NCBI GenBank assembly: GCA_900299115.1
Contig: OMIO01000135.1
Span: 1-42,709 of the forward strand
Length of the DNA stretch: 42,709 bases
Reading direction: 5' to 3'
Origin: Methylocystaceae bacterium
GTDB taxonomy: Bacteria; Pseudomonadota; Alphaproteobacteria; Rhizobiales; Beijerinckiaceae
The notes below the pieces were generated by a model. That model saw only the letters and a list, made by a program, of their open reading frames with translations. It ran no database searches and was not told the origin of the DNA. Below are positions 9,314 through 18,402 of the stretch, in pieces. How positions within the stretch are numbered: the stretch's first letter is position 1; every line of letters starts with the position of its first letter. Made by a program: the position numbers and the translations under genes.

Positions 9314-9754
9314 TCACTTTTTTTCGCCCTGCCATACACCTTGTTTTTTGAGCGCGTCAGCGACATCGCGCGGCATATATTTTTCGTCATGTTTCGCAAG
9401 GACGCTATCAGCTTTGAAAGTGCCATCTTGAAGCATGACGCCGTCAGCAACGACTCCCTGCGCCTCTCTAAATAAATCTGGCAGAATGCCTGTGTAAGAA
9501 ACAGCGAGATCGGCTGTTTTATCCGTTATCGTAAAAACAACGTTCTGGGCGCCGTTTTTAACAACGCTACCTTGCTTCACGAGACCGCCAATCCTTAATC
9601 TCATCCCAGGAGCAAGATTTTTTTTGGCCAGCTCAGAGGGCGTGTAGAAAAAAACGATATTATCGCGCAAAGCAAATAAGATAAGGCCAGCTGCAACGCC
9701 TAACGCCGCTAATGCTCCGACAATCAGCGTCAGCCTTTTGCTTTTACGCGTCAT
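9314..9754 (-). CDS. ccmE: Heme chaperone CcmE (CycJ)
   Basis: A 146-residue periplasmic heme chaperone that binds heme covalently after CcmC delivery and passes it to CcmF. It has one N-terminal membrane anchor (about 9-29) and an OB-fold domain. The heme-binding histidine is His122 in [10 protein letters not shown], with Tyr126 as the usual axial ligand. The length and layout match the family closely. It is followed after 7 bases by ccmF and preceded by ccmI 18 bases upstream, so it belongs to the same transcript. Confidence 0.97.
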   Translation of the reverse strand: MTRKSKRLTLIVGALAALGVAAGLILFALRDNIVFFYTPSELAKKNLAPGMRLRIGGLVKQGSVVKNGAQNVVFTITDKTADLAVSYTGILPDLFREAQGVVADGVMLQDGTFKADSVLAKHDEKYMPRDVADALKKQGVWQGEKK

Positions 9755-9772
9755 CCTTAACCTCTCACTTTC

Positions 9773-10855
9773 TCAATTGGCGTCTTTTGCTAATGCATCA
9801 ATGCGCGCGAGCGCGGTTTTATCGCCCGCAAGCGCATTACGCGCGTCCTTTATTGCCTGCTGCGCCTTCTCATTTTCTGATAATACACGATAGGCGCGTA
9901 TGAGCTTCAACCAACCCTCCACATCCTGGCCTTTTTTTGCCAAGCGAGCCGCCAAGCGATCAACCATTCCCTGAATTACTTTCGCGCGCTCTTGGTCTGG
10001 CAACTGCGCGAGTCTCTGGCCGGGATCATCGGCAGGTCCGACACTGCGTAAAGCATCAAGCTGAGATTTTACTGCCTCAAGATAGGGGGCGTTAGGCGGC
10101 GCTTGCGCTATTAATTTTGTAAAGATCTCAATGGCTTTATCTTTTGATCCAGTCTGCATTGCAGCAAGGCCAAGATAGTAATGCGCCATGGCAAAGTTTG
10201 GATCGAGACCAAGCGCCGCCTCAAAGTCTTGTTGAGCAGATGGTATAACACGCCCCTGCGCTACAATTGTGCGCGCTTCTCCTAACGCTGCATAACGCGC
10301 GGCTGTTGGTCCAAGCAAACGCAACGCCTCTGCATACGCCCGCACAGCATCCTCGCCCCGACCCGTGCGTAGTAAATAAGGCGCAACCACCTCATACCCA
10401 CGCCCATCATCTGGATGATCGATTAAATGTCGCTCAATGCGCGCGACAGCTCCCGCGAGATCCGTCGGATTGGGCGCCATTTTCAAACGCGCCTCAAGGG
10501 GCATATCCTCTAATTGCGCGTTGCCAAGATAGAGATAAAAACCTGTAGCTATCGCGGGAACAAAGACAATGGCGAAAAGCGCCGCCGCTAGAGAGAGCTT
10601 TCGCGACTGAGCGACATGCGTTGCTGGCAGCGATTGCTGGCGCAATAACCTTCGCGCGGCCTCCGTGCGCGCAATTTCCGCATCCTGTGGAAACAAACGC
10701 CCTTGCGCGAGATCATGATTAATTTCAACGATCTGATTTTCAAAAAAAGCGAGATCGGCTGTTTTCTCATCCCGTGCGACAGAACTGCGCGCCAAAGGCG
10801 TCAAAATCGCCATTACAGCCGCGCCAGTGAGAAGAGCAAAAAAAATCCAAATCAT
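9773..10855 (-). CDS. ccmI: Cytochrome c maturation protein CcmI (CycH)
   Basis: A 360-residue membrane protein that holds apocytochrome c for the CcmF/H heme lyase. Two membrane helices are visible, residues 1-20 (MIWIFFALLTGAAVMAIL) and about 88-111, separated by a cytoplasmic loop rich in charged residues that has the leucine-zipper-like region typical of the family. The C-terminal periplasmic part carries TPR-type helical repeats (for example around FAMAHYYLGLAAMQTGSKDKAIEIF). The ATG at 10855 is chosen because the first helix starts there; an upstream TTG at 10915 is in frame but gives a non-family N-terminus. It begins 49 bases after purB and heads the ccm part of the operon. Confidence 0.93.
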   Translation of the reverse strand: MIWIFFALLTGAAVMAILTPLARSSVARDEKTADLAFFENQIVEINHDLAQGRLFPQDAEIARTEAARRLLRQQSLPATHVAQSRKLSLAAALFAIVFVPAIATGFYLYLGNAQLEDMPLEARLKMAPNPTDLAGAVARIERHLIDHPDDGRGYEVVAPYLLRTGRGEDAVRAYAEALRLLGPTAARYAALGEARTIVAQGRVIPSAQQDFEAALGLDPNFAMAHYYLGLAAMQTGSKDKAIEIFTKLIAQAPPNAPYLEAVKSQLDALRSVGPADDPGQRLAQLPDQERAKVIQGMVDRLAARLAKKGQDVEGWLKLIRAYRVLSENEKAQQAIKDARNALAGDKTALARIDALAKDAN

Positions 10856-10904
10856 GACGCGTGACTTCAGACCCCATCTTCTTTCTCTAAAAACAACTGG
10901 CGAT

Positions 10905-12239
10905 TTATGAAGCAAAAACTCTTCTAAAAATATCGTCCACGTGCTTGAAATGATAGCTTAGATCAAACAACTCATCGAGCTCAGCAGCCGTGAGCTTTGC
11001 GCTTACTTCCACATCTGCGCCAAGCAAAGCCCTAAAATCGCCTTCCCGATTAGACGACACTCCGCCCTCGAATGCTGTTTTCCATACTTTCATGGCATTA
11101 CGTTGAACCAAAGCATAGGCTTCTTCCCGAGAGACGCCTTTTTGTGTCAAAGCCAATAATATGCGCTGCGAATGAACTAAGCCGCCCAGCTTATCTAAAT
11201 TTTTTTGCATATTCTCTGGATAAACCAAAAGATTCTGTATCACATTTGTTAGTCGCACTAAGGCAAAATCTAGTGTAACCGTCGCATCTGGAGCAATCAT
11301 CCGCTCAACTGAGGAATGCGAGATATCACGCTCATGCCACAAAGCGACATTCTCCATCGCGGGCAGCGCCATGCCGCGAACAAGTCGCGCAAGTCCTGTA
11401 AGGTTTTCTGTGAGCACTGGATTGCGCTTATGCGGCATGGCCGAAGAGCCCTTCTGGCCTGCAGAAAAATATTCCTCAGCTTCCAACACTTCCGTGCGTT
11501 GAAGGTGCCGCACCTCAATCGCTAGCCTCTCAACAGATGACGCGACGACAGCGAGTGTTGCAAAAAATGCCGCATGACGGTCACGTGGGATGACTTGCGT
11601 TGAAATAGGTTCTGCTATGAGACCCATTTTAGATGCGACATAGGCCTCAACATGCGGATCAATATTTGCAAATGTGCCTACAGCGCCTGAAATCGCACAA
11701 ACAGCGATTTCTTTACGCGCCTGAATGAGCCGCTCACGGTTGCGGGAGAATTCTGCATAGGCTTGCGCTAATTTTAGGCCAAACGTCACCGGCTCGGCAT
11801 GAATGCCATGAGAGCGGCCAATTGTTGGGGTGAATTTATGTTCGTAAGCTCGCTTCTTAAGAGCCTCTAACAAGGCGTCGAGATCAGCGATCAAAAGATC
11901 AGCTGCGCGCGCTAGCTGTACTGAGAGACAGGTATCGAGTACATCAGAACTCGTCATGCCTTGATGCACGAAGCGTGAGTCAGGACCAATAAATTCTGCA
12001 AGATGTGTTAAGAAAGCGATGACATCATGCTTTGTCACACGTTCTATTTCATCAATTCGTGCGACATCAAAAATAACGTTTTGCGCTTTATCCCAAATAT
12101 TCTTCGCACTTTCCCTAGGAATGACGCCAAGTTCAGCTAATGCGTCACACGCATGCGCTTCAATTTCAAACCAGATCCGAAATCTTGTTTGCGGCTCCCA
12201 AATGAGAGTCATTTCGGGACGAGAGTAACGAGGAATCAT
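10905..12239 (-). CDS. purB: Adenylosuccinate lyase PurB
   Basis: A cytoplasmic enzyme of 444 residues that removes fumarate from SAICAR and from adenylosuccinate, serving both IMP and AMP synthesis. The fumarase/aspartase superfamily signature GSSAMPHKRNP is present near residue 263, with the catalytic-loop serine, along with TSSDVLDTC near residue 100 and GRSHGIHAEP near residue 140. The ATG at 12239 (MIPRYSRPEM, the usual PurB N-terminus) is preceded by TAAGAGG about 5 bases upstream; a longer in-frame opening to 12335 is not needed. It is followed by ccmI after 49 bases, so purine and cytochrome genes may share a transcript. Confidence 0.97.
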   Translation of the reverse strand: MIPRYSRPEMTLIWEPQTRFRIWFEIEAHACDALAELGVIPRESAKNIWDKAQNVIFDVARIDEIERVTKHDVIAFLTHLAEFIGPDSRFVHQGMTSSDVLDTCLSVQLARAADLLIADLDALLEALKKRAYEHKFTPTIGRSHGIHAEPVTFGLKLAQAYAEFSRNRERLIQARKEIAVCAISGAVGTFANIDPHVEAYVASKMGLIAEPISTQVIPRDRHAAFFATLAVVASSVERLAIEVRHLQRTEVLEAEEYFSAGQKGSSAMPHKRNPVLTENLTGLARLVRGMALPAMENVALWHERDISHSSVERMIAPDATVTLDFALVRLTNVIQNLLVYPENMQKNLDKLGGLVHSQRILLALTQKGVSREEAYALVQRNAMKVWKTAFEGGVSSNREGDFRALLGADVEVSAKLTAAELDELFDLSYHFKHVDDIFRRVFAS

Positions 12240-12578
12240 GCGGCCTCTTAGAGCGATCAGAAAAACATGAAAAGTACAAGCGACGGTTGAAGGCGATAGA
12301 ACCCTGCCCCGCGGCAAGAAACTTTCGGTTCGCAAATTCAGAGAGCGGGGTCAATGCGCAACTTTTTTAACCCGAAAGAAACGCCCCCCTAAGCCAGAAA
12401 GGATCTTCTTGCTGGACTTTCTCTATAGGCTCTTTGAAGATCAAGCACTTATAAGTCAAAATAGAGAATTCTTCGCATGGAGCTGTTCGGGGGCGCGACT
12501 TTCCAAGCCCTATCGTTTTGGCTCATAGCATATCATTTGCATCATTATTGGCGCATGAGGGCATAATTGGAGAAGAGG
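12240..12578. other. Divergent intergenic region, purB and DadA-like gene
   Basis: About 339 bases between two divergently read genes, so it should hold both promoters. I see no clear -35/-10 pair, no tRNA and no convincing small gene; in-frame extensions of both flanking genes enter it but lack ribosome binding sites. A GGAGAAGAGG ribosome binding site for the right-hand gene ends the region. Confidence 0.5.
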
Positions 12579-13820
12579 ATGCAAAAAGCAGATGCGGCAG
12601 TCTTAGGAGCCGGCATCGTTGGGCTTAGCGCCGCATTGCATCTACAAGCGCGTGGGCGCGATGTTGTTCTTATTGATCGTCACGCCGCGCCAGGACGTGA
12701 GACAAGCTTTGGCAACGCCGGGCTTATTGAACGCTCATCAATCTTTCCCTACTTCTTTCCTCACTCCGCCAGTAAACTTATTCGTTACGCATTTAACTTA
12801 GCGCCAGAAGCGCATTATCACCTTTCAGCCCTCCCAACTATTTTTCCTTGGCTTTGGCGATATTTTTGCGAAAGCGGTCCATCAGGCGCCGCTAGAAGTT
12901 TTGCTGCTTTTAAGCCCTTAATTGAACAGTGCCTTGCAGAGCATGGACCTTTAGCCGTGGCCGCAGGCGCTCAAGACCTTTTCCGTCCTTCGGGGTGGCT
13001 AAAAATTTTTCACCTGTCGTCAACTTTTGACGTCGGGGCTCGCGAAGCTGAAAAACTCAAGGGCTTTGGACTTTCAGTTGATATCTTAACGACACGCGAA
13101 TTGCTCAACCGTGAGCCCCATCTCACGCCGCCCTGCGGCGCGTTACATTTCCTTGATACAGCGTCAGTTATAGATCCAGCTGCATTGTCTCAAGCTTATT
13201 TGGATCTTTTTCTCTCGCGCGGCGGACGCTTTATGGCGGGTGACGCGCGCACCCTTGAACAAGATATGCGGGGCTGGCGATTAAAAACAACGCAAGAACA
13301 GCTCTTCGTAAATGATGCGGTTGTCGCCCTAGGCCCGTGGTCTGATTACGTCTATCGCCCACTGTCTTATCGGATCCCACTTGGCGTTAAACGTGGCTAC
13401 CATATGCATTATGCGCCAGATAAAGATCGTCAGATCTTTCATCCCATTCTCGATGCAGATCATGGATTTCTACTTGCGCCAATGGCGCGCGGCGTTCGGT
13501 TGACGACAGGCGCCGAATTCGCCGACCGCGATGCGCCGTCTACCCCGGTTCAAATTGATCGCTGCGAACCTCTTGCGCGCCAACTCGCGCCACTTGGCGA
13601 CAGAATAGATCAAACGCCTTGGATGGGGGCGCGACCATGCTTGCCCGATATGCTGCCCGTAATCGGGCCAGCGCCTGCGCATAAAGGTCTCTGGTTTAAC
13701 TTTGGCCACGCTCATCATGGTTTGACCTTAGGACCTGTTACTGGACGACTGCTCGCGGAACTCATGACGGGGGAGAACCCTTTTATCGATCCAAGGCCCT
13801 ATCGCGCCGATCGTTTCTAA
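12579..13820 (+). CDS. FAD-dependent oxidoreductase, D-amino acid dehydrogenase (DadA)-like
   Basis: A 413-residue flavoprotein of the DAO family. The N-terminal FAD-binding motif is VLGAGIVGLSAALHL (residues about 8-22), followed by an acidic ribose-binding residue in VVLIDRH. The C-terminus HAHHGLTLGPVTGRLLAELMTGENP is typical of DadA-like enzymes, which pass electrons from D-amino acids to the respiratory chain. The exact substrate is not certain; other DAO-family deaminases look alike. The ATG at 12579 has GGAGA 5 bases upstream; an in-frame TTG at 12567 overlaps that site. ccdA follows on the same strand after 79 bases. No alanine racemase is nearby, unlike the dadAX operon. Confidence 0.85.
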   Translation: MQKADAAVLGAGIVGLSAALHLQARGRDVVLIDRHAAPGRETSFGNAGLIERSSIFPYFFPHSASKLIRYAFNLAPEAHYHLSALPTIFPWLWRYFCESGPSGAARSFAAFKPLIEQCLAEHGPLAVAAGAQDLFRPSGWLKIFHLSSTFDVGAREAEKLKGFGLSVDILTTRELLNREPHLTPPCGALHFLDTASVIDPAALSQAYLDLFLSRGGRFMAGDARTLEQDMRGWRLKTTQEQLFVNDAVVALGPWSDYVYRPLSYRIPLGVKRGYHMHYAPDKDRQIFHPILDADHGFLLAPMARGVRLTTGAEFADRDAPSTPVQIDRCEPLARQLAPLGDRIDQTPWMGARPCLPDMLPVIGPAPAHKGLWFNFGHAHHGLTLGPVTGRLLAELMTGENPFIDPRPYRADRF

Positions 13821-13899
13821 CGCCCATCGGCTGAGATAAAGCGCTTTGCGCCATGAACGCGCCTGTGGCAGAAACGCTCAAATCAGTATTGAGGAAAAA

Positions 13900-14631
13900 A
13901 TGGCGGCTGACGTTACATTTCCCGCTGCGGCGGCTGCGGGCGTCTTGTCTTTTCTCTCGCCCTGCGTGCTGCCGCTCGTGCCGCCTTATCTGACGTATCT
14001 TGCGGGCGTGAGCATCGAGGATCTCGAGATTGAAACGCGCTCTGAAGCGCGCCGCGACATTACGCGCTCTGCAATCCTCTTTGTCTTGGGTTTTTCCACA
14101 GTGTTTGTCGCCTTAGGCGCAACCGCGAGCGTCTTTGGTTCGTTAATTCGCAGCAATCTTCATCTTCTATCCTGGCTAGCGGGCGGCGTTATTATTTTAA
14201 TGGGCCTGCATTTTATTGGTCTGTTGAAGGTCGAGCTCCTGTATCGGGAAAAACGCGCTGAAATCACAAAACCAATGGGTCTTGTGGGCGCCTATGTCAT
14301 GGGGCTGGCTTTCGCCTTTGGATGGACGCCGTGTATTGGACCGATTTTAGCGGCGATCCTCGCCGTTGCGAGCGCTCAAGATACAGTACTGCGCGGCGCT
14401 GTGTTGCTCGCCACTTATTCGCTTGGCCTTGGCCTTCCCTTTATCATCGCTGGCCTAGCGCTTGGCCGTTTCCTGAATTTTGTTGCGCGTTTCCGTAGGC
14501 ATTTTGGCAAAGTCGAGAAGCTTGTGGGCTTTCTGTTGATCCTCACCGGCATCGCCTTCTTAACCGGCGGCGTTCAGGAAATGTCTTTTTGGCTATTGGA
14601 ACTCTTTCCGAGCTTGGGGACGCTGGGTTGA
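13900..14631 (+). CDS. ccdA: Thiol-reductant membrane transporter CcdA (DsbD family)
   Basis: A 243-residue inner-membrane protein that carries reducing power from cytoplasmic thioredoxin to periplasmic partners such as CcmG/CcmH during cytochrome c maturation. About six membrane helices are visible. The two redox cysteines are in LSPCVLPLVPPYL (near residue 20) and GWTPCIGPILAA (near residue 145), each in the Pro-rich setting of the family. The ATG at 13900 has GAGG 5 bases upstream; a TTG at 13846 in frame lacks one. It fits functionally with the ccm genes about 1.7 kb away on the other strand. Confidence 0.93.
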   Translation: MAADVTFPAAAAAGVLSFLSPCVLPLVPPYLTYLAGVSIEDLEIETRSEARRDITRSAILFVLGFSTVFVALGATASVFGSLIRSNLHLLSWLAGGVIILMGLHFIGLLKVELLYREKRAEITKPMGLVGAYVMGLAFAFGWTPCIGPILAAILAVASAQDTVLRGAVLLATYSLGLGLPFIIAGLALGRFLNFVARFRRHFGKVEKLVGFLLILTGIAFLTGGVQEMSFWLLELFPSLGTLG

Positions 14632-14695
14632 TGGGCTCGAATAGGCTATCGATGCCAGCTAACCCACAACTTATTGTTTAGAAATGATCTTCTAT

Positions 14696-14720
14696 AAACT
14701 GCGTTAAATTGCCGCAGTTT
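14696..14720. terminator. Hairpin downstream of ccdA, possible terminator
   Basis: An 8-base perfect inverted repeat, AAACTGCG and CGCAGTTT, with a 9-base loop, about 65 bases after the ccdA stop. There is only a short T run at the end of the stem and no long one after it, so a terminator role is plausible but unproven. It may separate ccdA from hpnN. Confidence 0.35.
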
Positions 14721-14821
14721 CTGAAGGTGACGACGTCGCCTTGGTCAGGTCGCAACCCGGGGCTATAGGAAGTGCGGCGTAAAAAATCACTTGGCGGCTA
14801 TTAGGGGGCAAAGGGAACGGA

Positions 14822-17437
14822 ATGCTGGAAAAAATTGTTGCTTTCTGTCTTCGTTGGCCTTGGGCGATCGTAGTCTTAACTTTGGCCTTATCAGGAGCCG
14901 GCGGCTATCTCACCGTTGAGAAATTTGCGATTGATACCGATACCGTCAATCTCTTCTCCTCCAGCCTGTCCTGGCGACAGAACGAAAATAAACTTTACAA
15001 AACTTTTCCTGAAACCGTTGATTTGATCGTTGCTGTCATTGACGCCGAGACGCCTGAAAAAGCCGATACAGCAGCCAAAGAACTTACCAAAGCGCTCAGC
15101 GGACAGCCGCTCATGTCGCGCGTATGGCAACCCGACGACAACCCATTCTTTCGTAAGAATGGACTTTTATACCTCAGCCAGGCCGAGGTTGAACATCATA
15201 TTGGCATGCTGATTGGCAAAGCCGACGTGCTCCAACCGTTGGCGGAGGACCCATCATTACGCGGCCTGTCCGCGGTTATGATCGACAATCAAAAACGCTC
15301 CGCGCCAAGCGCGCGAGCAACGGCCATGTACCTTGCCGGGTTAAATGAATTTTCGCGCGCTTTTGAAGAAACGCTTAAAGGCGAAACGACAAAAGTTGAT
15401 TGGGAAAAATTGCTTGACGGCGGATCAACCAATTCTGAACCGCAGGCTGATAATCCTTTAAATCAAAAACGCAGGCTCGTTTTGATCAAACCAGTAATCG
15501 ATTTTTCCGCGCTCGCACCAGGCGCGGAAGCGATTGATTTGGTCAGAAAGACTGCAGCAACGCTTAATCTGACTAAAGAAAACGGCGTGAATCTTCGCCT
15601 CACGGGGCAAGTCCCGCTTGCAGATGATGAATTTTCTACTCTTTCAGAAAACATGGCGCTCAACACAAGCGTCACGCTAGGCTTGGTTACGCTGATTTTA
15701 TTCTTAGCGCTTCGCTCGCCGAAATTAATCATCGCCGTTTTGATCACTTTGATCGTTGGACTCGTCCTTACAGCTGGCGCAGGCGTGCTCTTGATTGGTC
15801 GATTCAATCTTATTTCTGTCGCCTTCGCCGCTTTGTTCATTGGACTAGGCGTTGATTTTGGGATTCAGTTTGCAACCCGCTATCGTGAAGAAAGACATAG
15901 CGACAATGATCTTGAGCGCGCATTACTCGCCGCAACGCGCAATATTGGCGGATCTCTGACGCTTGCTGCAGTTTCACTGCTTGCAGGATTCTTCTGCTTT
16001 TTACCAACCTCGTTTCTTGGCGTTTCTGAACTGGGGCTCATAGCCGGCGTTGGAATGATTATCGCCTATATCGCTACACTCACCTTTTTGCCCGCGATGA
16101 TTAAATTGCTGCGTCCCAACCCAGAACATGTGCCCATTTATACAGCTTCGCTTGCCGCCGTTGACCACTGGATCCTCGGGCATCGCAAACTTGTGCTTGC
16201 AGGTACGGCGGTCGTTGTCGCAGCAGGCCTACCATTTTTAATGCATCTGAGTTTTGACTCGAATCCGATGAATTTACGGGATCAAAAAATTGAGTCTGTG
16301 GCGACTTTTCTTGATCTGTCTAAAGACCCACAAACAGCGCCTAATAAAATTGAAGTCTTGACGCCTTCACTTGAAGAAGCGCGCAGTCTGGCAAAAAAAA
16401 TAGCGGCCTTGCCAGAAGTTGATCACGTTCACTCAATTGATACGCTAATCCCCTCCGACCAAGAAGCTAAGCTTGGCTTAATTGATCGCGCCAAGACCGC
16501 GCTTAAAGGGGCGTTAGAACCAAACAAAAAATCACCGCCGAATGACGCTGAAACGATCAAAGCCTTATCCAATGCAAGCAAAGCCTTGCAACGCGCTGGC
16601 GGTAAAACGCCAGACCCATCGCTCACACGTTTTGTAACAACGCTCGATGCGCTTGCCGCCGCTACCCCGGAAATACGCGCGAAAGCAACCGACGCTGCAT
16701 TCAGCAACTTTCAAAAATTAATGGGCGATCTTAAGCAAGCTTTAGGGGCCGCTGAAATCACGCCTGATAGCTTAGCTGAAGATTTACGCGCCGAGTGGAT
16801 TTCATCTGATGGGCTTGTGCGCCTTGAGGTCACGCCGAAAGGCGACAGTAATGATCGTCTCGTCATGACTAAATTTGCGGAAGCTGTGCAAGTCGTCGCC
16901 CCTAACGCCAGTGGACCGCCTGTAATTGTGTCAGAGGCAGGACGCTCGATCACCCGCGCATTTCTTGAAGCGGGACTTTACGCGCTCATCGCTATTTTTA
17001 TCATCCTCGCTGTGGCGCTGCGCAATCCTCTAGATGTCGCCTTAACGCTGGGACCGTTGGTTCTGGCGGGCATCATGAGTCTTGAAGCAGCGGATATGGC
17101 GGGTATGTCCTTAAACTTCGCGAATGTGATTGCGCTACCATTGATGTTTGGCGTTGGCGTCGCCTTCCACATTTATTACGTCATCGCGTGGCGTAAAGGC
17201 GTTGTCGACATGTTAGCCTCCAGCTTGACCCGCGCCATCTTTTTTAGTTCGTTAACTACCGGCGTTGCTTTTGGCAGTCTCTATCTTTCAAGCCATCCTG
17301 GCACCGCCAGCATGGGCGAGTTACTGATTATCTCGCTATTTTTCACCTTGCTAGCCGCCTTCATCATCGTGCCGGCCTTTTTGGGTCCTCCCCGTCAAAA
17401 TGGAGACCAAAGCTCAGACGGATCGAAAGCGCTGTAG
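14822..17437 (+). CDS. hpnN: Hopanoid transporter HpnN (RND/MMPL family)
   Basis: An 871-residue inner-membrane RND transporter that moves hopanoids towards the outer membrane. The N-terminal helix is followed by FAIDTDTVNLFSSSLSWRQNE, a stretch typical of HpnN. Two sets of membrane helices (around 270-430 and 715-850) flank large periplasmic loops, as in the MMPL family, and VAFAALFIGLGVDFGIQFATRYRE is the helix-4 region with its conserved Asp. Length matches known HpnN. A GGGGGCAAAGGG-like purine-rich tract lies just before the ATG. No squalene-hopene cyclase or other hpn gene is in the window, so it stands apart from the rest of the pathway. The DUF2147 gene follows within about 70 bases. 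Confidence 0.93.
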   Translation: MLEKIVAFCLRWPWAIVVLTLALSGAGGYLTVEKFAIDTDTVNLFSSSLSWRQNENKLYKTFPETVDLIVAVIDAETPEKADTAAKELTKALSGQPLMSRVWQPDDNPFFRKNGLLYLSQAEVEHHIGMLIGKADVLQPLAEDPSLRGLSAVMIDNQKRSAPSARATAMYLAGLNEFSRAFEETLKGETTKVDWEKLLDGGSTNSEPQADNPLNQKRRLVLIKPVIDFSALAPGAEAIDLVRKTAATLNLTKENGVNLRLTGQVPLADDEFSTLSENMALNTSVTLGLVTLILFLALRSPKLIIAVLITLIVGLVLTAGAGVLLIGRFNLISVAFAALFIGLGVDFGIQFATRYREERHSDNDLERALLAATRNIGGSLTLAAVSLLAGFFCFLPTSFLGVSELGLIAGVGMIIAYIATLTFLPAMIKLLRPNPEHVPIYTASLAAVDHWILGHRKLVLAGTAVVVAAGLPFLMHLSFDSNPMNLRDQKIESVATFLDLSKDPQTAPNKIEVLTPSLEEARSLAKKIAALPEVDHVHSIDTLIPSDQEAKLGLIDRAKTALKGALEPNKKSPPNDAETIKALSNASKALQRAGGKTPDPSLTRFVTTLDALAAATPEIRAKATDAAFSNFQKLMGDLKQALGAAEITPDSLAEDLRAEWISSDGLVRLEVTPKGDSNDRLVMTKFAEAVQVVAPNASGPPVIVSEAGRSITRAFLEAGLYALIAIFIILAVALRNPLDVALTLGPLVLAGIMSLEAADMAGMSLNFANVIALPLMFGVGVAFHIYYVIAWRKGVVDMLASSLTRAIFFSSLTTGVAFGSLYLSSHPGTASMGELLIISLFFTLLAAFIIVPAFLGPPRQNGDQSSDGSKAL

Positions 17438-17503
17438 GGGGATTTCATGCTCTACATTTGCATGAAATCATTTATAAATAGATCGAATCAGGAACCCCGT
17501 TTC

Positions 17504-18283
17504 ATGAAAAAAAATCTTCTTCGTCTTGCTACGGCGGCCAGCTTGATAAGCGCTTTGGCGTATGGACCTGCGCTGGCGATCGCCTCCGAGCCAATTTACG
17601 GCGTTTGGGTGCGCGACGGTCATCCTGATGATCAGCTTGAATTTTATGATTGCGCTGGAAAACTCTGCGCTAAAGGCACACTGCCCTTGCCCGATGGTTC
17701 GCCAGCCCCGGAAATCCTTCGCAATGCGGCAAAAAATGGGACGAATAAGTGGAAGGGCGATCTTTACAACCCGGAAGACGGTAAAACCTATGGCGGGGAA
17801 ATTAGTTACGATACGCCAACAAAATTAACCCTTACCGGCTGTTTAATGGGGTTTTTGTGCCAGAGCGAAACCTGGACCCGCGTCCCGGCGCCGCCAAAGC
17901 CGCCAGCGCCTGAAACCAAGGCTCCTGAGACACCGCATAAGGCCCAGGAAACGCAAAAAGAGCCCGTCAAAGAGACTAAAGAAAAAGAGGCCGTTAAGCC
18001 TTCGACGGCGAACCAGCCTGCAAAATCAGAGATCAAGTCTGAGGCTTCAAAAACTCCTCCAAGCGCCGCGACGAAGCCCGCAGCGACAAGCGGGTCTGCT
18101 TCCTCAGGCTCAAAATCTGTTGCGCCTGCAGCAAAACCTGCATCCAGCGCGGCAAAGCCGGGAGCTCCAACAGCAGCGCCGAAACCAACCGCTTCACCGG
18201 CAAAACCAACCGCCGCTCCGCCAGCGGGCAAACCCGCCCCTACACCCACAAAACCAGCATTAAAACCTGCTCCAGCGCAATAA
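17504..18283 (+). CDS. Secreted DUF2147 protein with Pro/Ala/Lys-rich tail
   Basis: A 259-residue exported protein. The signal peptide (MKKNLLRL then a hydrophobic run to ALAIA) is followed by a DUF2147 domain (about residues 25-125: IYGVWVRDGHPDDQLEFYDC and a C-terminal LTLTGCLMGFLCQSETWTRV), a small beta-rich domain with two pairs of cysteines that may form disulfides. After that come about 130 residues made almost only of Pro, Ala, Lys, Ser, Thr and Glu, first acidic/basic mixed and then AKP/KPA-like repeats to the end. Function of DUF2147 is unknown. An alternative start at 17447 has a stronger ribosome binding site (AGGGGGA, 6 bases upstream) but would put 19 residues before the signal peptide. 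It directly follows hpnN. Confidence 0.85.
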   Translation: MKKNLLRLATAASLISALAYGPALAIASEPIYGVWVRDGHPDDQLEFYDCAGKLCAKGTLPLPDGSPAPEILRNAAKNGTNKWKGDLYNPEDGKTYGGEISYDTPTKLTLTGCLMGFLCQSETWTRVPAPPKPPAPETKAPETPHKAQETQKEPVKETKEKEAVKPSTANQPAKSEIKSEASKTPPSAATKPAATSGSASSGSKSVAPAAKPASSAAKPGAPTAAPKPTASPAKPTAAPPAGKPAPTPTKPALKPAPAQ

Positions 18284-18293
18284 GTTGTTTGGA

Positions 18294-18314
18294 ACTAGGC
18301 TAAAGAAGCCTAGT
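18294..18314. terminator. Hairpin after the DUF2147 gene, possible terminator
   Basis: A perfect 8-base inverted repeat, ACTAGGCT-AAAGA-AGCCTAGT, starting 10 bases after the DUF2147 stop codon. The position fits a transcription terminator for the hpnN-DUF2147 unit, but no T run follows, so it could equally be an RNA-stabilising 3' hairpin. Confidence 0.45.
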
Positions 18315-18402
18315 CCATGCCTCATGTAGATGTGTTAGGCTTGCGGGACATTTAAACTGACAGTCTGGACGGCGCCGAGCTGTCAGCGGATCTTTTCTGG
18401 CT

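Noticed and set aside
17806-18249. 147-codon minus-strand open frame opposite the DUF2147 tail
   Set aside because: It is rich in Gly/Ala/Val because it is the complement of the Pro/Ala/Lys repeats; no ribosome binding site and no recognisable domain.
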